A stretch of 64,000 bases of DNA from FEN-1219 sp963713355 (GTDB lineage: Bacteria > Pseudomonadota > Gammaproteobacteria > Steroidobacterales > Rariloculaceae), in the NCBI GenBank assembly GCA_963713355.1, contig CAVQLK010000005.1, positions 372,001 to 436,000 on the forward strand. Reading direction: 5' to 3'. The stretch's first letter is position 1; each line of letters opens with the position of its first letter. The notes beneath the pieces are model-generated. The model was not told the DNA's origin. It searched no databases and saw only the letters and a list, made by a program, of their open reading frames with translations. Below are positions 33,741 to 42,037 of the stretch, in pieces. Position numbers and translations under genes: made by a program.

Positions 33741-34960
33741 GGTGCCGCTCCGGCGATACGCAGGCGCCCCTCGGTTCCTTCGTCGACGGGGTTGTTGGCT
33801 TCGAGCGTGACCTCGAAGCGGCGCGTTTGCTCGAGCTCGCGCGAGAACGCATCGATCGTCGTCAAGTCTGGAGCGACGAGCTGCAGATTCATGGCCCGAT
33901 TGCGATAGCTCAGCGCGTCGATGCGCATCTCGGCATCACGCGCGGCCGCGACGGCCGCGAGCGTGCTCAAGAAATTCTCGGTCACCGGTCCGGTCGTATC
34001 ACCGAGGCGCTGGCGGACCTCGCGCTGACAACCCGATATGCTCGAGTCTCCGACGACGCGCTGGCATGCCGGCCCCACGACCTCGTCGAGCGCCGCGTCG
34101 GTGCGGCGCAGCTGCCAGTATTCGGCGCCTTGCAGCAGCAAGCCCAAGCCGACGGCGGCCGCCAGAAGAGAGGCGGCGAGGCGCCACGGTTTAGCCAGCG
34201 CGAGCCAGTTGGACTTCGCTGCATAGGCGCCTTGCAGCAAGTTCGTCCCGGGGCGTTGGGCGAGTGTCGCGGCGAGATGCGGGAACACCCCTTCGTTCAA
34301 GAGCTTGACGTCGGCGCTTGCGAAATGGCTGCCGAGCTCGGCGAGCTCGGCGGCGAAACGCGCGTGGCCTGCGCTATCGGTAAACACTCGGATGTGCCGC
34401 AGCTCCGGCTCGTCCGCCTTATGAGCGAGCGCAAGCGACAACACTTGGGCGAACGGCAGACCCTCGAACACGAACGGCGTGCGCCCAGGCTTGCGGCCGG
34501 CGATCCGGTCTCCCTCTATGAGCACCACGAGCGTCGCGGGAATGTCGGGAATTCCGTCGGCTTCCGAGCACAAAGCATTCGGCGAGATGCCTGCGGCGCG
34601 CAGCTCGGCGAGCCACGAGTCCACGCGCTCCTTGGCGACGGCCGCGACCTGCGTTGCTCCCGAAGGCAACCTCGAGCCGATCGCGAATGCCATCTCGTCG
34701 ACGTCGTTAGCGAGCGACTCCTCTAGGGAGAACGGCGCGATCAACCGGAGCCGTGCTTGGCTCGCGGCAGGCAATGCCGCCTCCGCCATGAGCACGTCGA
34801 CGGCGTTCACGAGCGCCGTGCAACGCCGGCCGCCGAGCGCCGAGTGCGCAGCTTGCAGAGGGCCGTGACCGAGCGCGCCGACGAGACGCCCTGTTGCGTC
34901 GAACGCGCCCCAGGTTGCAGCGCCGGTGTCGGACAGACGGACGAACAACGTTTCAGCCAA
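33737..34960 (-). CDS. gspL: Type II secretion system protein L
   Basis: A 407-residue bitopic protein that tethers the GspE ATPase to the inner membrane. Residues 1-235 are an actin-like cytoplasmic domain (ALVNAVDVLMAEAALP, LRLIAPFSLEESLANDVDEM). Near 255 comes a membrane helix (LAASLLAAAVGLGLLLQGAEYW), then a periplasmic ferredoxin-like domain. Translation appears to start at TTG (34960), just past the gspK stop. GspE itself is not encoded in this window. Confidence 0.9.
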   Translation of the reverse strand: MAETLFVRLSDTGAATWGAFDATGRLVGALGHGPLQAAHSALGGRRCTALVNAVDVLMAEAALPAASQARLRLIAPFSLEESLANDVDEMAFAIGSRLPSGATQVAAVAKERVDSWLAELRAAGISPNALCSEADGIPDIPATLVVLIEGDRIAGRKPGRTPFVFEGLPFAQVLSLALAHKADEPELRHIRVFTDSAGHARFAAELAELGSHFASADVKLLNEGVFPHLAATLAQRPGTNLLQGAYAAKSNWLALAKPWRLAASLLAAAVGLGLLLQGAEYWQLRRTDAALDEVVGPACQRVVGDSSISGCQREVRQRLGDTTGPVTENFLSTLAAVAAARDAEMRIDALSYRNRAMNLQLVAPDLTTIDAFSRELEQTRRFEVTLEANNPVDEGTEGRLRIAGAAP

Positions 34961-34961
34961 G

Positions 34962-35888
34962 CTACTCGACTCCGAGGCTGCGGAACACCGCTCGCGTGAT
35001 TCCGCTGCGATCGCGCTGCAGCACCGAGCGCATCGTGAGCTGATTTGACCCGAGCGTCACGGTCGCGGTCAATAAAAAGTGCTCGCTCACGCCGTCGATC
35101 TCGGCGAGCACGTCGGGCTCGACGAGCCCCGAGAACGTCTCGTCGATATCGATGAACTCGGCATCGGCGCGCTGCTCGACGAGGCTGCCCGCCGTGCCGA
35201 TGTCGATGTCGTCGGACAGCGATGCGAGCACCACGTCGGAGGCGGTATTGACGTTGAGCTTCGTTCCCGAAGGCAGCACCGTGACGTAGGGCGCGACGGC
35301 GCGATAGAGATCGCGGTCGAAGCCGGCGATGGCCATGAGCTCCGACGGTGATGTGATCGTCGAGTTCGCGGTTCGGTAGGGCGGATCCGAGTCGCTGTAC
35401 ACGACGTCCTCGCCGCCGGTCGGGAAACGCAGCTCGGTGTCCGAGTCGAGCCAATCGACGACGGCGCCGGCGAGCGCCGGATCGACGTCGACACCGAGCA
35501 GCAAGCGCTCGAACTGCCGGCGTGCGAGCTCGTTCTCCCTGCCGTCGGCGCCGACGAGGTTGTTGACGTTGAAACGCCCCTGCAGATCCTCGAGCCTTCC
35601 CACGATCGTGCCGCCGTCGACGGGCAACGGCGGCAACTCGATGGCCCATTGCTCGCCGAGATGATCGCTGTCGGGCGAGTCGACGAGGTCCTGCCGCAGG
35701 ATGTCGGCCGCCCACGCCTCGGCGCCTTGCATGTACATCAAGCCTTGATCCGCTGCCAACGCGGCATCCGTGCGCCGCAAATCGAGCGTGCCCTGCCACA
35801 TCAAATTCACGGCAATCATCGTACCGATCGCGACGACGAGCAGAGCCATCACGAGCGCGACGCCGCGTTGCGAAGCCGCGGAGCTCAT
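34962..35888 (-). CDS. gspK: Type II secretion minor pseudopilin K
   Basis: A 308-residue minor pseudopilin that caps the pseudopilus with GspI and GspJ. The prepilin site is QRG followed by VALVMALLVVAIGTMIAVNL; as is usual for GspK there is no Glu at position 5. A large globular domain follows, with RFNVNNLV, LAGAVVDWLDSD and KLNVNTASDVVLASL, the last a helix-hairpin-helix-like stretch. Calcium-binding Asp/Glu residues are likely in the DSD segment. ATGA overlap with gspJ. Confidence 0.93.
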   Translation of the reverse strand: MSSAASQRGVALVMALLVVAIGTMIAVNLMWQGTLDLRRTDAALAADQGLMYMQGAEAWAADILRQDLVDSPDSDHLGEQWAIELPPLPVDGGTIVGRLEDLQGRFNVNNLVGADGRENELARRQFERLLLGVDVDPALAGAVVDWLDSDTELRFPTGGEDVVYSDSDPPYRTANSTITSPSELMAIAGFDRDLYRAVAPYVTVLPSGTKLNVNTASDVVLASLSDDIDIGTAGSLVEQRADAEFIDIDETFSGLVEPDVLAEIDGVSEHFLLTATVTLGSNQLTMRSVLQRDRSGITRAVFRSLGVE

Positions 35889-36496
35889 CCGCTCGTCTCG
35901 ACGATGCGAAACACGCGGCCGAAGTCCTCGAGCTCGATCGCGAACTCGACGGCGCGCGGCTGCGAGATGAGGCCCTGCGGCCCGCGCCGATCGAGCGGCG
36001 GCCAGTCGAGGTGCCACTCGCCGGCGCGGTCGAGAAACCGAACTTCGACGTTCGTGACGCCGCCGAGAAGCTCGCCGCGCACGGGCGGCGTCGACAGCGT
36101 TCGGTCCATGACTGCCCAGTGCCAGCGCACGAGCTTGTCGTCCTCCCAGTCGTACGCGACGCGCAGCACGGTGCCGCGGGGCAGCCCGGCCGGATTCGCC
36201 CAACCGCCGCGACTGAATTCGAGCGCGAACTGCGCACTCGGGTCCGCGAACAGGCTCGGCTGATAGCTTTCGCCGAGCTCCTCGCGCGTCATACGCGGGT
36301 GCAGCTGCGCGAGGTCTTGCACGACGAGCCGCATCGCGAGCTGGATTTCTTGCCAACGCTCCGTGTGCGCGCGCGCGAGCGCCTGTTGCTCGATGACTCG
36401 ATTGAGCCCGACGAACGCAATGACGCCGATGATCGCGACGATTGCTATCGCGATGAGCAGCTCGATCAGTGTGAAGCCGCGGCTCGTGCGCGTCAT
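35885..36496 (-). CDS. gspJ: Type II secretion minor pseudopilin J
   Basis: A 203-residue pseudopilin of the tip complex. The prepilin peptidase site is RTSRG before FTLIELLIAIAIVAIIG, with Glu at position 5 of the mature protein. The C-terminal domain has SRGGWANPAGLPRGTVLRV and VEVRFLDRAGEWHLDW, recognisable in GspJ. The ATG at 36496 overlaps the gspI stop. Confidence 0.93.
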   Translation of the reverse strand: MTRTSRGFTLIELLIAIAIVAIIGVIAFVGLNRVIEQQALARAHTERWQEIQLAMRLVVQDLAQLHPRMTREELGESYQPSLFADPSAQFALEFSRGGWANPAGLPRGTVLRVAYDWEDDKLVRWHWAVMDRTLSTPPVRGELLGGVTNVEVRFLDRAGEWHLDWPPLDRRGPQGLISQPRAVEFAIELEDFGRVFRIVETSG

Positions 36497-36945
36497 CCGC
36501 GTTCTCCGCGGCCAGCGTCGCCGCCGGGTGGCGCCGACCATTGGGGAGGCAGGAATCCGGCCGGGGCAGGGGGCTCGATGAGCGCCGAGACTGTGTGCAC
36601 GACGCGCTCGGGATCGTCGGCAAGCCGCACCGACACGTCTACGCGCCGAAGGTTCGGGACCGGCGTCTCCGCTACTTCGATCTCGCAGCGCCACTGTCGC
36701 CCGGCGAACTCGACTTCTTCGTCGGAGTCGCCGAGCGAAGGCCAGGTCGGACCGATGCTGAGCTCGGTCAGCTTGTTCGTCGCGATCCAGCTCGCGAGCG
36801 TCTTCTGCTCGGTGTATACCGACGCGGCCGCGTAGCTATTCAGCATCGTGTGCACGGCCATCATTCCGAATGCGACGATCACGAGAGCGACCATCACCTC
36901 GATCAGCGTGAATCCCGTAAGGCGAACGCGCAGTGTGACGTTCAT
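36493..36945 (-). CDS. gspI: Type II secretion minor pseudopilin I
   Basis: A 150-residue pseudopilin. The signal is RVRLTG before FTLIEVMVALVIVAFGMMAV with Glu5, then SWIATNKLTEL, a helix typical of GspI. The C-terminus is proline-rich. It overlaps both neighbours by four bases. It nucleates the GspI-J-K tip in known systems. Confidence 0.93.
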   Translation of the reverse strand: MNVTLRVRLTGFTLIEVMVALVIVAFGMMAVHTMLNSYAAASVYTEQKTLASWIATNKLTELSIGPTWPSLGDSDEEVEFAGRQWRCEIEVAETPVPNLRRVDVSVRLADDPERVVHTVSALIEPPAPAGFLPPQWSAPPGGDAGRGERG

Positions 36946-37508
36946 TCGAATTCTTTCTGAGCGACGACGACGTCGCCGTCGAGCTCCGCCGTCAGCTCGA
37001 AGTGACCGGCGATGCCGGCCCGCATCATCTCGACCGTGAAAGGCGTGACCTCGCCGCTCGAGAGCAGCATGATCTGCGGCTCCGCGTCCTCGATGTCTTG
37101 CGATTCGAAGTCGGGATCGAGAGGGACCTCACGGCCGTCGAGAAACAGCGTCATGGACAGCAGCGGCGGAAGAGCGTGCGGCTCGAGCAAGCGATCGCGT
37201 TGCGGCGAAACCCATTCGAGCTGCTGGTAATCGTAGACGTAGAAACGATATCCCGTCTCGGTGAACATGATCCCGTAGTCGCGCGTCTGCATGAGCGCTT
37301 CCTCGTGGAGGACGTCGATCATGCTGCGCAGCCGTCCCGTTTCCTGCCCGATCTCTTGATCGTTGCCGAGCGCGCGCCATGACAACGCTACGGCCTGTGC
37401 GAGCAAGCCGATGATCGCGACGACGACGAGGAGCTCGAGGAGAGAGAAGCCGGTGCTCGCGACGCGAGCCGCGGACGTCCTAGAGTTCCCAGTTCCCGAT
37501 GTCGGCAT
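36942..37508 (-). CDS. gspH: Type II secretion minor pseudopilin H
   Basis: A 188-residue pseudopilin. After a polar leader the cleavage site is VASTG before FSLLELLVVVAIIGLLAQAV, with Glu5. The C-terminal beta domain contains YGIMFTETGYRFYVYDYQQ. The ATG at 37508 has GAAGG seven bases before the codon, and the first 29 bases overlap the gspG end. Reads as GspH by order and length. Confidence 0.88.
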   Translation of the reverse strand: MPTSGTGNSRTSAARVASTGFSLLELLVVVAIIGLLAQAVALSWRALGNDQEIGQETGRLRSMIDVLHEEALMQTRDYGIMFTETGYRFYVYDYQQLEWVSPQRDRLLEPHALPPLLSMTLFLDGREVPLDPDFESQDIEDAEPQIMLLSSGEVTPFTVEMMRAGIAGHFELTAELDGDVVVAQKEFE

Positions 37509-37917
37509 TGATACCTTCGCCGCCTTCCTGGCGATCCGCGCCATAGCTGAACACGTCGAAATCGCCGTGTTGGCCCGGCGACGCGTACAGGTACGGCTGA
37601 TCCCACGGATCGACGGGGACTCTCGGCAGCTGTTGCTTCCAGTTCGGCGCGCTCGCTTCGCCGGGATTGGTCACGAGCGCTTGCAGACCCTCGGCCGTGC
37701 TCGGATAACGGAAGTTGTCGAGCCGGTAGAGATTCAGGGCCGTCTCGATGGAGCGAAGGTCGGTTCTGGCCCGGTTGACGGCGGCCTTGTCGATCTGCCC
37801 CATGAAGTTCGGTGCCACAGCCGCCACGAGCAGCCCGATGATGACGACGACGACCATGATCTCGAGCAACGTGAAACCTTGCTGAGAACCGCGAAGGGGT
37901 GGTCTTATCACGCGCAT
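37480..37917 (-). CDS. gspG: Type II secretion major pseudopilin G
   Basis: A 145-residue major pseudopilin, the subunit of the extending pseudopilus. The signal is GSQQG before FTLLEIMVVVVIIGLLVAAV with Glu5. Family motifs are RTDLRSIETALNLYRLDNFR, YPSTAEGLQALV, DPWDQPYLYASPGQ and DVFSYGADRQEGGEG, whose Asp residues bind calcium. GAGG precedes the ATG at 37917. It is the first gene of this gsp operon; gspE and gspF, usually just upstream, are not there, and a rhombosortase runs divergently instead. Confidence 0.95.
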   Translation of the reverse strand: MRVIRPPLRGSQQGFTLLEIMVVVVIIGLLVAAVAPNFMGQIDKAAVNRARTDLRSIETALNLYRLDNFRYPSTAEGLQALVTNPGEASAPNWKQQLPRVPVDPWDQPYLYASPGQHGDFDVFSYGADRQEGGEGINADIGNWEL

Positions 37918-37995
37918 TACGTCAACCTCGGATCGAGCCCGGCTGAAGCTGCCGAAGACTCCGACCGAAGATAGCACAAGAGGTTCACGCCAGTT

Positions 37996-38616
37996 GTGAC
38001 GCCGGACCGCAGCTCGGAGCCTCGTTTTGGCGTCTCCATCCGGCGACTCCAAGAGTCCTGGGTCATCGTTGCCTTGTTGGCCGTATGCCTGCTCCTCGGC
38101 GCGGGCGGCGACGAGGTGCGCGAGCTCGGGCGCTACGAGCGGCACGCAGTCGAGGGCGGTGAGTACTGGCGGCTCGTGTCCGGCCACCTCGTGCACCTCG
38201 GCTTCGGGCATCTCTGGCCGAATCTCGCGGCGCTCGTAATCATCGCGTTGCTCTTCGAAGGCATTTTCAGCAACGCGGATTGGCTACGGCTCGGCGCCGC
38301 TTCCGCGCTAGCGATCGATCTTGGCCTCTACGTGCTCGATCCGTCCGTGCTCTGGTACGTCGGGTTGTCCGGAGTCCTGCACGGTTTCGTCGCGGCCGGT
38401 GCGCTGGCGCTCCTTGTGCGTCGAGAAACGCTGGGCGCCATCTTGGGCTTAGGCTTGGGCGCGAAGCTCCTGTTCGAGCAGATCGTCGGCCCCGTCCCGT
38501 TCACGGCGCAGTCCGTCGGCGGGCCCGTGGTCGTCGCGGCGCACCTGTACGGCGCCGTCGGCGCATTGCTCGCCGAAGCGGCGGCACAGCTCGCACGCCG
38601 CCGTTCGCGGGTATAA
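37996..38616 (+). CDS. Rhombosortase (rhomboid-family intramembrane serine protease)
   Basis: A 206-residue membrane protein with about six hydrophobic helices. The rhomboid catalytic serine is in VGLSGVLHGF and the histidine in VVAAHLYGAVGALLAE. The N-terminal WRLVSGHLVHLGFGHLWPN matches the rhombosortase subfamily, which removes the C-terminal GlyGly-CTERM anchor of exported proteins. Known substrates are delivered by type II secretion, and this gene lies 78 bases from gspG, pointing the other way. Translation starts at GTG. No GlyGly-CTERM protein is visible in the window. Confidence 0.85.
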   Translation: MTPDRSSEPRFGVSIRRLQESWVIVALLAVCLLLGAGGDEVRELGRYERHAVEGGEYWRLVSGHLVHLGFGHLWPNLAALVIIALLFEGIFSNADWLRLGAASALAIDLGLYVLDPSVLWYVGLSGVLHGFVAAGALALLVRRETLGAILGLGLGAKLLFEQIVGPVPFTAQSVGGPVVVAAHLYGAVGALLAEAAAQLARRRSRV

Positions 38617-38647
38617 TCCCGCGCCTTGTCCATTGCGCCGAGGCTCT

Positions 38648-39409
38648 ATGGATTCGTCGTCAGTTCCCAAGCTGCCCGGCATCGCCGGCCGCGTGACACT
38701 CGTGACAGGCGCTTCACGCGGTATCGGCCGAGCGATCGCCGAAAGCTTGGCGGGCCAGGGTGCCGTCGTCGTCGGCACGGCAACGAGCGAGCAGGGCGCA
38801 GGCGCAATTGCGAGCTGGCTCGAGTCTTTGTCGCCGGGCAGCCGCGGCGCCGTTCTCGACGTCGGCAACGATGCATCCGTCGAGGCGTTGTTCGCGAGCC
38901 TCAACGCCGCTCCCGAGATCGTCGTCAACAATGCCGGCATCACGCGCGACAATCTTCTGATGCGCATGAAGCCCGATGAATGGAACGACGTCGTGTCGAC
39001 GAACTTGTCGTCGCTGTATCGCGTGTGCAGGGCGAGCTTGCGCGGCATGATGAAGGCGCGCTACGGGCGCATCATCAACATCAGCTCCGTCGTCGGCTTG
39101 ATGGGCAATGCCGGCCAAACGAACTACGCGGCCGCGAAAGCCGGCATGATCGGTTTCACGAAATCGCTCGCGCGGGAGATCGCATCGCGCAATGTCACGG
39201 TCAACGCGGTTGCGCCGGGCTTCATCGATACCGACATGACGCGCGTGCTCGACGAGAAACAGGTGCAAGCGCTGCGTGACCGAATACCGCTCGGACGGCT
39301 CGGCACGTGCGCCGACGTCGCGGCCGCGGTCGCGTTCCTGGCGTCCGATCTTGGCGGCTACATCACGGGCGAAACGCTGAATGTGAACGGCGGTCTTTCG
39401 ATGCATTGA
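38648..39409 (+). CDS. fabG: 3-oxoacyl-[acyl-carrier-protein] reductase
   Basis: FabG reduces 3-oxoacyl-ACP with NADPH in fatty acid elongation. It has 253 residues, a short-chain dehydrogenase with TGASRGIGRAIA (cofactor), VNNAGITRDNLLMRM, ISSVVGLMGNAGQTNYAAAK (catalytic Ser, Tyr, Lys), VAPGFIDTDMT and the ending GGYITGETLNVNGGLSM. I chose the ATG at 38648 because GAGG lies six bases before it; an upstream TTG at 38633 is possible. acpP and fabF follow. Confidence 0.95.
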   Translation: MDSSSVPKLPGIAGRVTLVTGASRGIGRAIAESLAGQGAVVVGTATSEQGAGAIASWLESLSPGSRGAVLDVGNDASVEALFASLNAAPEIVVNNAGITRDNLLMRMKPDEWNDVVSTNLSSLYRVCRASLRGMMKARYGRIINISSVVGLMGNAGQTNYAAAKAGMIGFTKSLAREIASRNVTVNAVAPGFIDTDMTRVLDEKQVQALRDRIPLGRLGTCADVAAAVAFLASDLGGYITGETLNVNGGLSMH

Positions 39410-39534
39410 CCGGGCCGCTAAGCCCGAGGCTCCGGCGAGATATTACGGCGTTCTCGGGGATTTCCGGCTTACCCGCGGATTAGGAAGGCTCGGTAGAATG
39501 GCCCCATCGATTCCAATACAATACGCGCCACATC

Positions 39535-39555
39535 GGCCGGACCCAAAGTCCGGCC
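39535..39555. other. Hairpin between fabG and acpP
   Basis: GGCCGGAC and GTCCGGCC form an eight-base-pair perfect stem around CCAAA. No T-run follows, so it may be a processing or stabilising hairpin in the acpP leader rather than a fabG terminator. acpP starts 24 bases further on with AAGGGG as ribosome site. Confidence 0.5.
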
Positions 39556-39579
39556 GGTCAATTAATAAGGGGTACGAAC

Positions 39580-39822
39580 ATGAGTAGCGTCGAAGATCAA
39601 GTCAGAGGAATCATTGCCGAACAACTCGGCCTCAAAGCCGAGGAAATCAAGAACGACGCTTCGTTCGTTGACGATCTTGGCGCCGACTCTTTGGACACCG
39701 TGGAGCTCGTGATGGCCCTCGAAGAAGAATTCGAGACCGAAATTCCCGACGAGGAAGCCGAGAAGATCACCACGGTCCAGCACGCCATCGACTACATCCG
39801 CGCCCGCCAAAACGAGGGCTAG
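39580..39822 (+). CDS. acpP: Acyl carrier protein
   Basis: An 80-residue acidic four-helix protein that carries the growing fatty acyl chain. The phosphopantetheine attaches to Ser37 in DDLGADSLDTVELVM. SVEDQVRGIIAEQLGLK and EEFETEIPDEEAEKI are nearly invariant in the family. Its base composition is less GC-rich than its neighbours, which is usual for highly expressed ACP. fabG precedes and fabF follows. Confidence 0.98.
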   Translation: MSSVEDQVRGIIAEQLGLKAEEIKNDASFVDDLGADSLDTVELVMALEEEFETEIPDEEAEKITTVQHAIDYIRARQNEG

Positions 39823-39896
39823 CAATCGGCCTAGCCTTCTTCTAGTTTTGGAACAGCATCTCATTCGAACTATCGCGCTGAGCTCGGAGAAGTGCC

Positions 39897-41138
39897 GTGA
39901 CTAAGCGGCGCGTCGTCGTCACCGGGCTCGGATTGATTTCGCCCGTCGGCAACACGGTTGCCGAGAGCTGGAACAACGTCCGCGACGGCTCGAGCGGCAT
40001 CAGCTCCATCGACCAGTTCGACGCCAGCGCATTCACGACTCGTTTTGCAGGCACGATCCGCAACTTAGAGATCGGCAAGTATCTCGAGCCGAAAGAAGCG
40101 CGAAAGTCCGACACATTCATGCACTACGGCATCGCGGCTTCGATGCAAGCGATGCAAGACTCCGGTCTTACCGTCAACGAGGCTGACGCGCATCGCTACG
40201 GCGTCGCGATGGGCTCGGGGATAGGCGGCGTCAGCACCATCGAGGCGAACCACTCCAAATGGCTCGAGGGCGGGCCGCGGAAGATTTCGCCGTTCTTCGT
40301 GCCCGGCACGATCATCAACATGATCTCCGGCCACGTCTCGATCAAATACGGCTTGACGGGCCCGAACCTTGCCATCGTGACAGCGTGCACGACGAGCACA
40401 CATTGCATCGGGCTCGCAGCGCGGCTCATTCAGTCCGGCGACGCCGATTTCATGCTGGCCGGGGGTGCCGAGTTCTCCACTACACCGCTCGGGCTCGGCG
40501 GGTTCTGCGCCGCTCGTGCGTTATCGACGCGCAACGACGATCCGAAGCGCGCGAGCCGGCCATGGGATCGCGATCGCGACGGCTTCGTGCTCAGCGACGG
40601 CGCCGGCTGCCTCGCGCTCGAGGATTACGACCACGCGAAAGCGCGAGGCGCGCGCATTTACGCCGAGTTCGCGGGATTCGGCATGAGCGCCGATGCTTAT
40701 CACATCACGGCTCCCTCCGAGAATGGCCAGGGCGCCTATCAATGCATGCTCAATGCGATGCGTGACGCCGGGCTCAACCCAAGCGACGTCGGCTACGTCA
40801 ACGCGCACGGCACGTCGACACCTCTCGGGGACGTCGCGGAAACGGTTGCGATCAAGCGCGCGTTCGGCGACTACGCCAAAAAGCTCGCCGTGAGCTCGAC
40901 GAAATCGACCACGGGGCACATGATCGGCGCGGCCGGCGCTGCGGAGGCCGTGTTCACGATCCTCGCGCTGCAGGAGCAGGTCATCCCGCCGACGATCAAT
41001 CTCGAGAATCAGGACCCGGCCTGTGATCTCGATTACACGCCGAAGGCGGCGCGCCCCTTGAAGCACGAGGTCGGGATGTCAAACTCCTTCGGCTTCGGCG
41101 GCACCAACGGCACCGTTGCCTTCAAGCGCTTGCGTTGA
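39897..41138 (+). CDS. fabF: Beta-ketoacyl-ACP synthase II
   Basis: FabF condenses malonyl-ACP with acyl-ACP, including the C16 to C18 step. It has 413 residues. The active site is Cys164 in VTACTTSTHCIG, with His residues in NAHGTSTPLGD and STKSTTGHMIGAAGA. The C-terminus MSNSFGFGGTNGTVAF is typical. The GTG start at 39897 has GGAG upstream. It lies between acpP and pabC as in many gammaproteobacteria. Confidence 0.97.
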   Translation: MTKRRVVVTGLGLISPVGNTVAESWNNVRDGSSGISSIDQFDASAFTTRFAGTIRNLEIGKYLEPKEARKSDTFMHYGIAASMQAMQDSGLTVNEADAHRYGVAMGSGIGGVSTIEANHSKWLEGGPRKISPFFVPGTIINMISGHVSIKYGLTGPNLAIVTACTTSTHCIGLAARLIQSGDADFMLAGGAEFSTTPLGLGGFCAARALSTRNDDPKRASRPWDRDRDGFVLSDGAGCLALEDYDHAKARGARIYAEFAGFGMSADAYHITAPSENGQGAYQCMLNAMRDAGLNPSDVGYVNAHGTSTPLGDVAETVAIKRAFGDYAKKLAVSSTKSTTGHMIGAAGAAEAVFTILALQEQVIPPTINLENQDPACDLDYTPKAARPLKHEVGMSNSFGFGGTNGTVAFKRLR

Positions 41139-41218
41139 CGCCTTTGTGCGCTGTCGACATGACGGCCGCACTTCCTTCTGTTACAAGACCAGCTGATCAA
41201 TCGCGCACGCGTCGCATC

Positions 41219-42037
41219 GTGAACACGCTCTGGCTCGTGAACGGACAGCCAAACGGCGTCGATCCCGCGGACCGCGGGCTCGCGTACGGCGACGGTTTGT
41301 TCGAGACGATGGCCGCGAGCGACGGCCGCATCGGGCGGCTCGACTTGCATTTCGACCGGCTCGAGGAAGGGTGTCGGCGGTTGGAAATTCCGGCCCCGTC
41401 GCGGAGCTTGCTTGCGCACGAGATCGACGCGCATTGCCCGCACCGAGGGCGCGCCGTCGTCAAGCTCATCGTGACTCGCGGGCCGGGCGCTCGCGGCTAC
41501 TTGCCGCCGGAGCCCGCGACGCCGACGCGCGTGCTCGCCATCTCGCAATGGCCGGCTTATCCCGATTCCTACTATCGAGACGGCATCAGCATGCTGACCT
41601 GCCGGCTGCGGCTCGCCGAGAACCCGGCGCTCGCCGGTATCAAGCACCTCTGTCGGCTCGAGCAGGTGCTCGCGCAGCTAGAGCTTCGCGGACACGCCAT
41701 CCAGCAAGGCCTGATGCTCGACGCAAGCGGCTATGTCGTCGGTGGAACCAGCAGCAATGTCTTCGTCGCCAGCGGAGGCAGCCTCAGCACGCCGGCCCTT
41801 ACGCGGTGCGGCATCAAGGGCGTCATGCGGCGTTCCGTCCTCGACGCCGCTCGTACGCTCGGCCTGCGCGCCGAGGAGCGTGACATTCTGCCGGCCGAGC
41901 TCGCCGGCGCCGACGAATTATTCGTGACGAACGCGTTGTTCGGTATTTGGCCGGTCACGGATCTCGACGGCCGGCGGTTTGCAGTCGGCCCAATCACCGA
42001 ACGTCTGATGACGCATCTGAACGACGGCCATGCGTAG
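41219..42037 (+). CDS. pabC: Aminodeoxychorismate lyase
   Basis: PabC splits 4-amino-4-deoxychorismate to p-aminobenzoate and pyruvate for folate. It is a fold-type IV PLP enzyme of 272 residues from the GTG at 41219 (E. coli 269): VNGQPNGVDPADRGLAYGDG and LFETM at the start, LAGIKHLCRLEQVLA with the PLP Lys, VVGGTSSNVFVASGG, GIKGVMRRSVLDAA and LFVTNALFGIWPV. Longer readings from ATG 41159 or TTG 41135 add residues with no family similarity, and none of the starts has a clear ribosome site. It overlaps mltG by eight bases, the usual fabF-pabC-mltG order. Confidence 0.9.
   Translation: MNTLWLVNGQPNGVDPADRGLAYGDGLFETMAASDGRIGRLDLHFDRLEEGCRRLEIPAPSRSLLAHEIDAHCPHRGRAVVKLIVTRGPGARGYLPPEPATPTRVLAISQWPAYPDSYYRDGISMLTCRLRLAENPALAGIKHLCRLEQVLAQLELRGHAIQQGLMLDASGYVVGGTSSNVFVASGGSLSTPALTRCGIKGVMRRSVLDAARTLGLRAEERDILPAELAGADELFVTNALFGIWPVTDLDGRRFAVGPITERLMTHLNDGHA

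Noticed and set aside
39410..39579. FapR/FadR-like operator before acpP
   Set aside because: Only the GGCCGGAC hairpin is clear; it does not resemble known fatty-acid regulator sites.
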